Origin: Clostridia bacterium
Lineage (GTDB): Bacteria; Bacillota; Clostridia; Monoglobales; Monoglobaceae
Length of the DNA stretch: 26,302 nt
Assembly: GCA_017409915.1 (NCBI GenBank)
Contig: JAFQRU010000095.1
Location: forward strand, 1-26,302
Direction of reading: 5' to 3'
Shown: positions 13,522 through 21,346 of the stretch, in pieces
Layout of the letters: each line of letters starts with the position of its first letter
Position numbering within the stretch: position 1 is the first letter of the stretch
Translations under genes and position numbers: made by a program
The notes under the pieces: model-generated
Told to the model about the DNA's origin: nothing
Seen by the model: the letters and a program-made list of their open reading frames with translations, nothing else
Databases searched by the model: none

Positions 13522-13675
13522 CCGGAGCGTTAAGGCGATATGCCAGTGGCATATCGATAGCGCAGGATTGCAAAATGCGAGAGCATTTTGGGATTCAGGA
13601 AAACACATTGTGTTTTCACACATTCTGTCGCACCGATAATACAAAACAAAAGGACTCTCGGTAAAAGCCAAGCAT
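13522..13675. other. 154-bp palindrome-rich spacer between tRNA-Pro 3' copies
   Basis: No credible gene. Three perfect inverted repeats follow each other: 13536-13556 (10-bp arms CGATATGCCA/TGGCATATCG around one base), 13571-13590 (CAAAATGC/GCATTTTG) and 13599-13617 (GAAAACAC/GTGTTTTC). In addition CCTGCGC (13516-13522) can pair with GCGCAGG (13560-13566), enclosing the first palindrome. Either a small mobile or satellite sequence or a structured RNA. Confidence 0.6.
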
Positions 13676-13706
13676 AGTGGTCGAGGTGACAGGATTTGAA
13701 CCTGCG
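13676..13706 (-). repeat. Direct repeat copy 2 (within the intact tRNA-Pro)
   Basis: Identical to 13491-13521 and 185 bp from it. This copy overlaps the 3' end of the full tRNA-Pro gene. Confidence 0.85.
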
Positions 13707-13754
13707 ACCTCTGCGTCCCGAACGCAGCGCTCTACCAAACTGAGCCACACCTCG
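13678..13754 (-). tRNA. tRNA-Pro (anticodon CGG)
   Basis: 77 nt with the CCA encoded. Acceptor CGAGGTG pairs with CACCTCG. Anticodon stem CTGCG/CGCAG has loop TTCGGGA, giving anticodon CGG. The T arm is GCAGG-TTCAAAT-CCTGT. It reads CCG codons. A good promoter lies 17 nt upstream. No T-rich terminator follows directly, so the transcript may run into the palindrome region. Confidence 0.97.
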
Positions 13755-13770
13755 ATAAACTTACCAAATC

Positions 13771-13799
13771 AGTATAACACAATCTTACCTGTTTGGCAA
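13771..13799 (-). promoter_or_regulatory. Sigma-A promoter of tRNA-Pro
   Basis: On the minus strand TTGCCA (13794-13799), 17-nt spacer and TATACT (13771-13776), each 5 of 6 to consensus, just after the tcdA stop codon. Confidence 0.88.
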
Positions 13800-13812
13800 G
13801 AGTTTTCCAAAA

Positions 13813-14517
13813 TTATTTTATAATATCTTTTATGGCTTCTCCCGCTAAAATAAGGCCCATAACAGATGGCACAAAGGAGATGCTTCCAGGGACTTTTTTG
13901 TTACTTTCTTCGTCGGTTACATCCTCTAAAACCGTCGGTTCTTCCTTGGAATAAACCACTTTAAGACTACCTACACCTCTTTTTTTCAGTTCCCGTCTCA
14001 TAACTCTGCAAAGGGGACAATTTTCCGTTTTATAAATATCCGCCACCTGAAAGTCCTGGGGGTTAAGCTTGTTTCCTGCGCCCATTGCGCTTATAATTCC
14101 AATCCCCTTCTTCTTGGCTGTTTCGATTATGGCAAGCTTTGCGGAAACCGTGTCGACTGCATCAATAACATAGTCAATTTCATCGTCAAAAAACTCTTCA
14201 ACATTTTCAGGAAGGCAGAATTTTTCAATGGCAACCACCTTTATATCAGGGTTGATATCTTCTATTCGTTTTTGCATACCCTTAACCTTTGCTTCCCCGA
14301 CTGTTGAATTAAGGGCGATGAGTTGTCTATTAATATTGGACCTGGACACCTTGTCGCGATCAACCAGGGTTATTTTGCCCACTCCTGCTCTTGCGATGGC
14401 CTCGGCACAGAATGAGCCTACTCCTCCAATTCCAAAGATTATGACATGGCTTTTTTTAAGTTTTCTGACGGCATCCTCGCCGATTAACATTGCTGTTCTC
14501 TGATAAATCTCGTTCAT
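13813..14517 (-). CDS. tcdA: tRNA threonylcarbamoyladenosine dehydratase (TcdA/CsdL, ThiF-type)
   Basis: 234 residues. TcdA uses ATP to cyclise the N6-threonylcarbamoyl group of A37 in ANN-decoding tRNAs. It is an E1-like ThiF fold: nucleotide motif GIGGVGS at 29-35, Asp53 in VDRDKV, NINRQL at 61-66, the DAVDTVSAK loop and SAMGAGNK. The later NCPLCRVMRRELKKRG and PGSISFVPSVMGLILAGE segments are specific to the TcdA/YgdL group. An upstream in-frame start would cross the terminator hairpin, so ATG 14515-14517 with AGGTG is chosen. The gene follows mgsA but is separated from it by a terminator (14534-14556), so its expression may depend on read-through. Confidence 0.95.
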   Translation of the reverse strand: MNEIYQRTAMLIGEDAVRKLKKSHVIIFGIGGVGSFCAEAIARAGVGKITLVDRDKVSRSNINRQLIALNSTVGEAKVKGMQKRIEDINPDIKVVAIEKFCLPENVEEFFDDEIDYVIDAVDTVSAKLAIIETAKKKGIGIISAMGAGNKLNPQDFQVADIYKTENCPLCRVMRRELKKRGVGSLKVVYSKEEPTVLEDVTDEESNKKVPGSISFVPSVMGLILAGEAIKDIIK

Positions 14518-14533
14518 TTTTTCACCTATTAAA

Positions 14534-14556
14534 AATCCGCCGTTTTCCGGCGGATT
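14534..14556 (-). terminator. Terminator or attenuator between mgsA and tcdA
   Basis: A 9-bp stem AATCCGCCG / CGGCGGATT with a 5-nt loop, followed on the minus strand by T residues. It lies between the mgsA stop and the tcdA ribosome binding site and should end most of the long operon's transcripts. Confidence 0.85.
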
Positions 14557-14560
14557 ATAT

Positions 14561-14965
14561 TTATTTTTTAGGATTAACAAGGTCTCTCCAATCAAGGTCT
14601 CCTCGGTCAAGGCCGCGGATTAAAACTTCGGCAGTTGCAACATTTGTTGCAAGGGGAATATTGTGAACATCGCAAAGACGAAACAGCGCCGAAACATCAG
14701 GTTCATGAGGCTGGGCTGTAAGCGGGTCACGGAAAAAGAGCACAAGGTCGATTTCGTTATATGCAATTCTTGCACCTATCTGCTGGTCTCCACCCTGAGG
14801 GCCTGACAAAAACAGATTTACATCCATACCGGTAGCTTCGTTTATAAGACCACCTGTTGTTCCTGTGGCGCAGAGGTTATGCTTTTGGAGTATCGCTTTA
14901 TATGCAATACAAAACTCAACCATAAGTTCTTTCTTTTTATCGTGCGCAATAAGAGCGATATTCAT
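14561..14965 (-). CDS. mgsA: Methylglyoxal synthase
   Basis: 134 residues, the normal length for this cytoplasmic enzyme, which converts dihydroxyacetone phosphate to methylglyoxal and releases phosphate, a bypass of lower glycolysis. IALIAHDKKK at the start carries the conserved His8 and Asp9, ATGTTGG at 33-39 forms the phosphate site, GPQGGDQQIGA at 55-65 holds catalytic Asp60, and AQPHEPD holds His87. It is the last gene before the terminator at 14534-14556 and lies 18 nt after minE, with GGGAGG before the ATG. Linkage with min genes is common in Clostridia. The functional reason is unknown. Confidence 0.97.
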   Translation of the reverse strand: MNIALIAHDKKKELMVEFCIAYKAILQKHNLCATGTTGGLINEATGMDVNLFLSGPQGGDQQIGARIAYNEIDLVLFFRDPLTAQPHEPDVSALFRLCDVHNIPLATNVATAEVLIRGLDRGDLDWRDLVNPKK

Positions 14966-14983
14966 TTTTCTTCCTCCCGTCGT

Positions 14984-15268
14984 TTAGTTGTTTCTTTTCA
15001 TTGCCTTAATCGGAATATTTGCAGTGAGTGCTGGAACCAATGTTTTTCCATCCTCACTTTGTGCTGTTCCAATCTGGATATCAAGACCACTTTCGGAGAT
15101 ATCCATATACTTTTCAAGCACCTGCATAATTTCATCTCTTATTTTTTCCAAAAATTCTGTATCTGAATTTGCTCGGTCATGGACTAAGACAAGTCTTAAT
15201 CTGTCTTTTGCCATTTCTTTTGACGCATTCTTGCGCTTACCGAAAATTTTGGATAAATCTATTATCAT
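14984..15268 (-). CDS. minE: Cell division topological specificity factor MinE
   Basis: 94 residues. MinE binds MinD at the membrane, stimulates its ATPase and drives the pole-to-pole oscillation that keeps the division site central. The N-terminal amphipathic start (MIIDLSKIFGKRKNASKEMA) and the MinD-contact segment AKDRLRLVLVHDRAN are visible, followed by the topological domain (EIMQVLEKYMDISESGLDIQI). AAAGGAG precedes the ATG. It lies 30 nt after minD. Presence of MinE indicates an oscillating Min system, not the DivIVA/MinJ type of Bacillus. Confidence 0.96.
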   Translation of the reverse strand: MIIDLSKIFGKRKNASKEMAKDRLRLVLVHDRANSDTEFLEKIRDEIMQVLEKYMDISESGLDIQIGTAQSEDGKTLVPALTANIPIKAMKRNN

Positions 15269-15298
15269 TTTTATTCTCCTTTACAGTTTATTCCTGAC

Positions 15299-16102
15299 TT
15301 ACTTTCTTTTGAATTTTCCAAAGAGTCTGGCGAAGAATCCGCCGCCGTCAAGCTCCATAAGGGGAACATTTTCGCCGCTTAAACGCTTTGTTATGTTTCT
15401 GTATCCCTGACCTGCAAGTGATTTCATATTTACAACAGCAGGCTCACCCTTATTTGTTGAAACAATAACATTTTCATCATCAGGAACTATACCGATAAGC
15501 TCGATATTCAAAATATCAAGAACATCATCAACATTCATCATTTCGCCGCGCTTAACCATATCTGTTCTTATGCGGTTAATGAGAAGGAAGTGATCTGTTA
15601 TTTCATTGGCATCCAAAAGGCCGATAATTCTGTCTGCATCACGGACAGCAGAAACCTCAGGTGTTGTAACAACAATCGCTTTATCTGCACCTGCGATAGC
15701 ATTCTTAAAGCCCTGCTCAATACCTGCCGGACAGTCGATTATAATAAAATCAAAATCTTTTTTAAGGTCGTTGCAAAGCTTTTCCATCTGCTCAACTGTT
15801 ACTGCATCCTTATCCTTTGTCTGTGCAGCAGGGAGTAAGAAAAGACCGTCATAACGCTTATCCTTAATAAGAGCCTGTTTAAGCTTACAGTGACCTGTAA
15901 CCGCATCTACTAAGTCATAAACAATTCTGTTTTCAAGACCTAATACAACATCAAGGTTACGAAGACCGATATCTGTGTCAATTAAAACAACTTTTTTACC
16001 AAGCAGAGCAAGTCCAACCCCGATATTAGCAGTTGTTGTTGTTTTACCAACGCCACCTTTACCTGAGGTTATAACTATTACCTGCGCCTGTGACTTTGCC
16101 AT
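15299..16102 (-). CDS. minD: Septum site-determining ATPase MinD
   Basis: 267 residues. MinD binds ATP, dimerises on the membrane and recruits MinC. The deviant Walker A motif is SGKGGVGKTT at 13-22 with signature Lys15, then VLIDTDIGLRNLD, and DFIIIDCPAGIE for Walker B. The C-terminal tail (GGFFARLFGKFKRK) is the amphipathic membrane-targeting helix. GGAGG lies 7 nt before the ATG. Its own sigma-A promoter is at 16184-16212, so minD, minE and mgsA can be expressed separately from the upstream genes. Confidence 0.98.
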   Translation of the reverse strand: MAKSQAQVIVITSGKGGVGKTTTTANIGVGLALLGKKVVLIDTDIGLRNLDVVLGLENRIVYDLVDAVTGHCKLKQALIKDKRYDGLFLLPAAQTKDKDAVTVEQMEKLCNDLKKDFDFIIIDCPAGIEQGFKNAIAGADKAIVVTTPEVSAVRDADRIIGLLDANEITDHFLLINRIRTDMVKRGEMMNVDDVLDILNIELIGIVPDDENVIVSTNKGEPAVVNMKSLAGQGYRNITKRLSGENVPLMELDGGGFFARLFGKFKRK

Positions 16103-16183
16103 AATTTACCTCCAATATTAAACCAAATTCAGTGCGGAATTTTTCGCACCGATATTCTGCATAATTTAACTTCATCTTTTATC

Positions 16184-16212
16184 AGTATATCATATACCAT
16201 ATAAAAAGTCAA
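16184..16212 (-). promoter_or_regulatory. Sigma-A promoter for minD-minE-mgsA
   Basis: On the minus strand TTGACT (16207-16212), 17-nt spacer and TATACT (16184-16189). It starts right after the minC stop. A small hairpin GTGCG/CGCAC (16132-16136, 16145-16149) lies in the leader. Confidence 0.87.
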
Positions 16213-16215
16213 AAA

Positions 16216-16893
16216 TTATTTTCTCTTTTGCAAAAATTCTTCGATGAAAATTTTGTCTTCCTTAATGTAAGCCGCCTCAGGACTGAGATAATCTTTATCG
16301 TCCCCTTCAGGCGGTATTGTTATAAGGTCGGCAATTCTAAGCTGGGTCGGGGAAAGTTTTAAGGCTGCAACAAAGGCTTCTTTATCTCCGTCTTTTCCCG
16401 CGTGAACCATGCCTCTGACTGATCCCATAACAAAAATATTTCCCTTTGCGATAACCTCGGCACCCGGGTTAACATCGCCGATTAAAACCACGCTTCCGTC
16501 AGACTCTAAGCACTGGCCTGAGCGGAGAGTTTTCTTATAAAACTTAGTGTTTTTCTCTTCCGCTTCAACAAAAGCACGGTCTAAAATCTGCTGTGCGTTT
16601 ATATTTTCTTTGTCCTTATCTTCTGTCTTTTCATTATCCTCAGGATTTTCCCAGAGCTCAACGCTGTCTTCCAAAATATCCGAAACTTTTTTGACTAATC
16701 TTTCATATTCCTTATTAGTCAAAGGAACACCTTTAAACCCAAGCTTTTTAACTCCTGCGAAAAAGTCTTTGGATTCTTTAAACTTGGCGCAAAGAGCCTC
16801 TTTAACCTCTTTATAAGAGGGCTTTTCATTAACAGTTACCACCATACCGCTTTTATACAGTTTAAGGCTGATAATTTCTTTCTTTTCTGCCAT
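16216..16893 (-). CDS. minC: Septum site-determining protein MinC
   Basis: 225 residues. MinC blocks FtsZ assembly away from midcell. The N-terminal domain (to about residue 90, with GFKGVPLTNKEYERLV) is followed by an acidic Lys/Glu linker (ENPEDNEKTEDKDKENINAQ). The C-terminal beta-helix (about 118-200) has LRSGQCLESDGSVVLIGDVN, IAKGNIFVMGSVRGMVHAG and SPTQLRIAD, which bind MinD. A short C-terminal extension (AAYIKEDKIFIEEFLQKRK) follows. AAAGGAAG precedes the ATG. It lies 14 nt after the PBP2 gene and belongs to the mre-pbp2-min operon. Confidence 0.96.
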   Translation of the reverse strand: MAEKKEIISLKLYKSGMVVTVNEKPSYKEVKEALCAKFKESKDFFAGVKKLGFKGVPLTNKEYERLVKKVSDILEDSVELWENPEDNEKTEDKDKENINAQQILDRAFVEAEEKNTKFYKKTLRSGQCLESDGSVVLIGDVNPGAEVIAKGNIFVMGSVRGMVHAGKDGDKEAFVAALKLSPTQLRIADLITIPPEGDDKDYLSPEAAYIKEDKIFIEEFLQKRK

Positions 16894-16907
16894 CTTAATC
16901 TTCCTTT

Positions 16908-18947
16908 CTATTTCAAAAGTTTGTTAGGCTGAGTTATGCTGTCCTGAGTTTCATAAAGTCCTAAATAGGACGCAAACATTTCTTTTCCGATATTTGCGGC
17001 ATATCTGCTTGATGCGCCGTGTTCAATTACAACTGCAACCGCAATCTGAGGATTGTCATAGGGGGCAAAGCCAACGAATAATACATTATCGCTACCCTGA
17101 CTTACTTCCGCAGTTCCTGTTTTTCCGCCAACTTCGATTGGGAAATTCTCAAAAACCGCCGACGCCGTTCCGTCTCCCGTAACTCGTCTCATTCCGTCTT
17201 TAACAGCCTCAACCGTGCTGTCTTTAAGCTTAATTTTAGACAAAACTTTCGGCTGGGTTTTATAAACTATCTTATCCCCTTCATATGTGCGGATTTCTTT
17301 TATAAGGTGAAGAGAATATCTCGTTCCTTTATTCAGAAGAGTCGATATATAATTTGCAAGCTGGGCAGGGGAGAACATATTATCCGACTGTCCGATTGCC
17401 GCCTGCAAAACATCCCCCGGATACCAGGGCATATCAAGCTTTTCTCTGTAATCGGGGCCTGCCACAATTCCGCTCTCCTCATATAGCTCAATCCCTGTTT
17501 TTTCGCCAAGGCCGAAGGCTTTTGCATATTTATTTATATCCTTAATTCCCACTCTTCGCCCTGCATCATAGAAAAAGCAATTACAGGAAACCCCGATTGC
17601 CTCCGAAACGGTAAGTGGGCCGTGGGTTTTTCCGCTTTTCCAGATAAGACAGGTTGGCTGATATGATGGGGCATAATATTTATACACGCCCTCACACTCA
17701 ATGGTGTCAGTTGGGGATATAATTCCTTCTTCAAGGGCCGCTATGGCAACCAATGGTTTAAAGGTTGAGCCGGGGGTATAGACACCGCTTAATGCTCTGT
17801 TAAAAAGAGGCTTTGTGGGGTCTTTTAAAAGATTGTTATAATTCTCCGTATAACTTACGGGGTCATAGGACGGATATGAGGCAATTGCCAGAACTCCGCC
17901 CGTTTTAACATCAACGGCAATTGCTGCACCGCTATAAGCATCCGGGCCACTATCTGCCCTTGCTGCCTCTATATTTTCTTTAAGGGCTTTCTCTGTTATC
18001 TCTTGAAGTTTAGAGTCAACAGTAAGCACCGCATAGTTATCAGTTTGGGGGGGCACTTCGCTGAGCACCCTTTCAATACTTCCCGATTTATTTTGCTTAA
18101 CCATCATCGAGCCGTCTCTACCTTTAAGGTAAAATTCAAGCTCTTTTTCAATTCCATCTTTTCCTATGATGTCATTCATTCCATAGCCTTTATCACGAAG
18201 CTCGGCATATTCTTCTGCATAAATGATGCCTGTTCTTCCCAAAATGTGGACCGCCATAGAGCTTACATATTCGCGCATTGGCTCAACTTCAACGGAAACT
18301 CCTGTCATCAAAAAGCCACTTTCTGAAACCTGGGCAACAACTTTATCAGAAACATCAGATGCAAAAGTATAGGGGTTTGTTACGCCGAAATATTTTTTGT
18401 CCATAGAATATCTTATGGCGATAATATTTCGTCTTGTTTCCCCTGTATAGCTCTCATCCACACCGTATTTTTCAGCCAGGCTGTCGAGAATTTTATTTAT
18501 ACCGTCTTTATTTTTAAAGCCGTTTTCTTTCTTCCATTCTTTAACTTTTTTTGCTTTATCCTCTGAATTTTCAAAGACAAAATCAAGAGGCTCGCCTTTT
18601 ATGGGGAATTCATCCAAAAATTCTTCCCCGTTTTCATTCATAATTCCAAGTAAGACCGCAATGGTCTCGTTAATTTTATTGTCGGAAGCAGAAACATCCT
18701 GAATTCTTATATAATAGCCCATTCGGTTTGTAACCATAGGACGCCCATAAGCATCAAGAATTTCCCCTCTTGACGCCTTTATGGGATATGCACGCTCTGT
18801 CTGGTTTATAATGTTTTCACGATAGTTTTCGCCGTTTACAATTTGAAGATTAAAAAGCACCACGGTAAAGACAATTACAAAGCTAAGAAGAAACGCACCC
18901 AATATTATATATCTGTGACGCAGATTTCTGTTTTCCAAACCATTCAC
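16908..18947 (-). CDS. mrdA: Penicillin-binding protein 2 (class B, elongasome transpeptidase)
   Basis: 679 residues. It cross-links peptidoglycan during cell elongation with MreBCD. One N-terminal membrane helix (about 13-34) is followed by the dimerisation region with SRGEILDAYGRPMVTN (59-74), and the transpeptidase domain from about residue 335. The active-site triad is complete: STFK at 394-397, SCN at 454-456 and KTGTAE at 609-614. The frame opens with GTG 18945-18947, which overlaps the mreD stop as GTGA. TTG three codons later (18936-18938) has a better-spaced AAGGTG and may be the real start. It lies between mreD and minC, the usual clostridial order. Confidence 0.97.
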   Translation of the reverse strand: MNGLENRNLRHRYIILGAFLLSFVIVFTVVLFNLQIVNGENYRENIINQTERAYPIKASRGEILDAYGRPMVTNRMGYYIRIQDVSASDNKINETIAVLLGIMNENGEEFLDEFPIKGEPLDFVFENSEDKAKKVKEWKKENGFKNKDGINKILDSLAEKYGVDESYTGETRRNIIAIRYSMDKKYFGVTNPYTFASDVSDKVVAQVSESGFLMTGVSVEVEPMREYVSSMAVHILGRTGIIYAEEYAELRDKGYGMNDIIGKDGIEKELEFYLKGRDGSMMVKQNKSGSIERVLSEVPPQTDNYAVLTVDSKLQEITEKALKENIEAARADSGPDAYSGAAIAVDVKTGGVLAIASYPSYDPVSYTENYNNLLKDPTKPLFNRALSGVYTPGSTFKPLVAIAALEEGIISPTDTIECEGVYKYYAPSYQPTCLIWKSGKTHGPLTVSEAIGVSCNCFFYDAGRRVGIKDINKYAKAFGLGEKTGIELYEESGIVAGPDYREKLDMPWYPGDVLQAAIGQSDNMFSPAQLANYISTLLNKGTRYSLHLIKEIRTYEGDKIVYKTQPKVLSKIKLKDSTVEAVKDGMRRVTGDGTASAVFENFPIEVGGKTGTAEVSQGSDNVLFVGFAPYDNPQIAVAVVIEHGASSRYAANIGKEMFASYLGLYETQDSITQPNKLLK

Positions 18948-19429
18948 CTTTTTTCGTTATCGTAAAGCCTCTCAAATATTCTTTTTAAGGCAAGATATAA
19001 AATAACCGCTAATGCGCCGTTATAAAAAATTTCAACAATTATAATTCTGATTGCAGGCCATACTCCGCTGACGGGACCAAAGATGGCGTTAATTCCCTCT
19101 AAAACCGCCGTCCAGACAGCAGTAAAAATGAATGTCACAACGGCGTTATTGCGCCTTATGACATTCTCGCAGGACACAACCACCAAGAAGCAGGCAAACA
19201 TATATAAAACTCCGTTAAGGCCTACATTCGCCCCGACAATTATATCATAGACAAAGCCAAAAACAAGGCCAAGCCAGATTGCTTCTGTTTTGGAAACATA
19301 AAATCCTGCAAAAACGATATAAATTATAAACAAATTGGGGCTTACGCCAAAAAGCTTGAGAGCAGTAAAAAGCGTAGTTGAAAGCATTGCCGCCAGGAAG
19401 AGATATACTGCATGGTATGTTACTCTCAT
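18944..19429 (-). CDS. mreD: Rod shape-determining protein MreD
   Basis: 161 residues, almost entirely hydrophobic, with about five membrane helices. MreD is the integral membrane partner of MreC and PBP2 in the elongation complex. It is weakly conserved in sequence; here FIIYIVFAGFYVSKTEAIWLGLVFGFVYDI and the YLALKRIF ending fit the family, and its place between mreC and PBP2 settles the call. GGAGAG lies before ATG 19427-19429. The gap to mreC is 14 nt and it overlaps the PBP2 gene by 4 nt. Confidence 0.95.
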   Translation of the reverse strand: MRVTYHAVYLFLAAMLSTTLFTALKLFGVSPNLFIIYIVFAGFYVSKTEAIWLGLVFGFVYDIIVGANVGLNGVLYMFACFLVVVSCENVIRRNNAVVTFIFTAVWTAVLEGINAIFGPVSGVWPAIRIIIVEIFYNGALAVILYLALKRIFERLYDNEKR

Positions 19430-19443
19430 AGTATTCTCTCCTT

Positions 19444-20304
19444 CTATTCTTCGCCTACCGCTGTACTCTCGGCCGGGTTATTCGTTATTATCATAACCTT
19501 TGAAATCGTCTCAATTTCAGCAGATGTTTCAACAATTGCATATTGAGAAATCCCCTGAACCTCCGGCTTTATTTCTATAACCTTGCCGATTTCGATGCCT
19601 TTTGGATAAACTCCTCCAAGGCCTGAGGTTTCAAGATAGTCGCCCACCACAATATCGCTGTTTTTAGAGATGAAAGAGAGCCTGCATTGACCATCTTTTG
19701 AAAGGGACAAATCCCCTTCGACAATCCCTAAATCCCCTGAGCGGATAACTTTTGCGCTCACGCTGTGGCCTGAATCGGTAAGAACCGTTACTCTTGCCCA
19801 TGTTGAGCCTAAATCACTTATTCTTCCAAGGAGGACATTCTCCCCTGAGATGACGCCCTGACCTATTTTAAGACCATCCGCCGTCCCTTTATCAATGATA
19901 AAGCTTTCGTACCAATTTGATGCACTTCTTGAAATTACCTCTGCGCTGACAAGCTCTAAACTTGGATAGGCTTCGGAAAGTTCAAGGAGGGCGCGAAGGT
20001 CCTTATTTTCTCTGTCTGTCCCTTCGCTTTTCCTTATTTTCGCTTCAAGCTCTTTCTTCTCACTTTTCAGTTTTTCGTTTTCTTCTCGGAGTTCATCTAT
20101 ATCTCCGAAATAACCGAAAAAGCCCGAAACCTTCCTGCCTACCCATGTGCAGGCATCGGAAAGAGGGGTTATAACCACCATTGCAACATTACCCATAAAG
20201 GTTGACTTGGTTTTTGTTGCATTGATAACCCCTAAAACAACACTTACTGAAATTGTTATTGTAAGAAGGAGAACAAAAATTCTGTTCCCGAAAAGCTTTC
20301 TCAT
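19444..20304 (-). CDS. mreC: Rod shape-determining protein MreC
   Basis: 286 residues. MreC bridges cytoplasmic MreB and the periplasm-facing synthesis enzymes. A membrane helix at about residues 9-27 is followed by a coiled coil (DELREENEKLKSEKKELEAK, about 73-92), then two beta-barrel halves with ISRSASNWYESFIIDKGTAD, GVISGENVLLGRI and VGDYLETSGLGGVYPKGIEI. All are hallmarks of MreC. GGAGAG precedes ATG 20302-20304. It lies 21 nt after mreB, and the short acidic tail ends 14 nt before mreD. Confidence 0.97.
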   Translation of the reverse strand: MRKLFGNRIFVLLLTITISVSVVLGVINATKTKSTFMGNVAMVVITPLSDACTWVGRKVSGFFGYFGDIDELREENEKLKSEKKELEAKIRKSEGTDRENKDLRALLELSEAYPSLELVSAEVISRSASNWYESFIIDKGTADGLKIGQGVISGENVLLGRISDLGSTWARVTVLTDSGHSVSAKVIRSGDLGIVEGDLSLSKDGQCRLSFISKNSDIVVGDYLETSGLGGVYPKGIEIGKVIEIKPEVQGISQYAIVETSAEIETISKVMIITNNPAESTAVGEE

Positions 20305-20325
20305 TTAAATCTCTCCGATTAAATC

Positions 20326-21321
20326 TTATTCACCTAAAAATATGTTCTTCATTTCCTTAGCGTTAGAAGCCGCTCTGCCTGTTCCTAATGCTACGCAGTG
20401 CATTGGTTCTTCCGCAATGTAAACAGGAATGTCAATGTTCTTGTTTATAAGCATACCGAGGCCTCTTAATGTTGCCCCGCCGCCTGATAAAACGATACCT
20501 GTTTCATAGATATCAGCTGCAAGTTCAGGTGGAGTTTTTTCAAGAACTGCTTTGATTCCGTCGATAATCATTTCAAGGCTTTCAGAAATTGCCTCACGGA
20601 TTTCTGATGAATCAACAGATACATTCTTTGGAAGACCGGAAACGCTGTCACGACCGTGAACTTCCATTCTGAGTTCGTCTTTCATAGGACAAGCTGAGCC
20701 AATCTGAACCTTAACTTCTTCCGCTGTTATTGCGCCGAGGCTCAAATTATATTTTCTCTTCATATACGCAATAATATCCTCGTCAAAGCGGTTTCCTGCA
20801 ACTTTAACAGAATCAGAAACAACAATTCCGCCGAGAGAAATTACAGCAATTTCAGTTACGCCGCCACCGATATCAACAATCATAGAGCCAACCGGTCTTG
20901 AAACTTCGATACCCGCGCCGATTGCAGCCGCCATAGGTTCTTCAATCAAATAAACCTTTTTAGCTCCTGCGCTCATTCCCGCTTCCTTAATAGCTCTCTT
21001 TTCAACCTCTGTTACGCAGGCAGGGATTGCCATAACAACAACAGGGCGGAGAAAAGAATTTTTTGTTGCTTTCTTTACGAAAGCTTTAAGCATAGATGTT
21101 GTTGTGTCAAAGTTTGCGATAACGCCCTCTTTAACAGGTGTTATTGCGCAAAGATTCTTATGGGTTCTTCCAAGCATTTCCTTAGCTTCTGATCCCACAG
21201 CAACAACTGTTCCGTCAAGTTCGCTTATTGCAACAACAGACGGTTCGTCAAGGATCACATTATCCTTTGAGCATATTATTGTGTTAGATGTTCCAATGTC
21301 AATACCAATTTCTAATGGCAT
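20326..21321 (-). CDS. mreB: Rod shape-determining actin homologue MreB/Mbl
   Basis: 331 residues from ATG 21319-21321. An in-frame GTG three codons earlier is less likely. It forms membrane-bound filaments that guide elongation. Phosphate loop 1 is GIDIGTSNT, then GVIANFDTT, EEPMAAAIGAG at the adenosine site, the second phosphate loop VDIGGGVTEIAVIS, and GIVLSGGGATLRGL near the C-terminus. This is the full-length actin-fold pattern of MreB. The maf gene lies directly upstream, and mreC and mreD follow. Whether it corresponds to MreB or Mbl cannot be settled here; only one copy is in this window. Confidence 0.97.
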   Translation of the reverse strand: MPLEIGIDIGTSNTIICSKDNVILDEPSVVAISELDGTVVAVGSEAKEMLGRTHKNLCAITPVKEGVIANFDTTTSMLKAFVKKATKNSFLRPVVVMAIPACVTEVEKRAIKEAGMSAGAKKVYLIEEPMAAAIGAGIEVSRPVGSMIVDIGGGVTEIAVISLGGIVVSDSVKVAGNRFDEDIIAYMKRKYNLSLGAITAEEVKVQIGSACPMKDELRMEVHGRDSVSGLPKNVSVDSSEIREAISESLEMIIDGIKAVLEKTPPELAADIYETGIVLSGGGATLRGLGMLINKNIDIPVYIAEEPMHCVALGTGRAASNAKEMKNIFLGE

Positions 21322-21346
21322 TTTTATCACTCTTTCTTTAAAAAAT

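Noticed and set aside
13522..13566. Integron attC-like site
   Set aside because: GTTAAGG near a palindrome recalls the GTTRRRY core, but the matching partner motif and cassette structure are missing.
13417..13748. Two minus-strand open frames through the tRNA-Pro region
   Set aside because: Both translate the tRNA sequence (RRFKSCHLDH is a typical tRNA-derived peptide) and the repeat; neither has a ribosome binding site.
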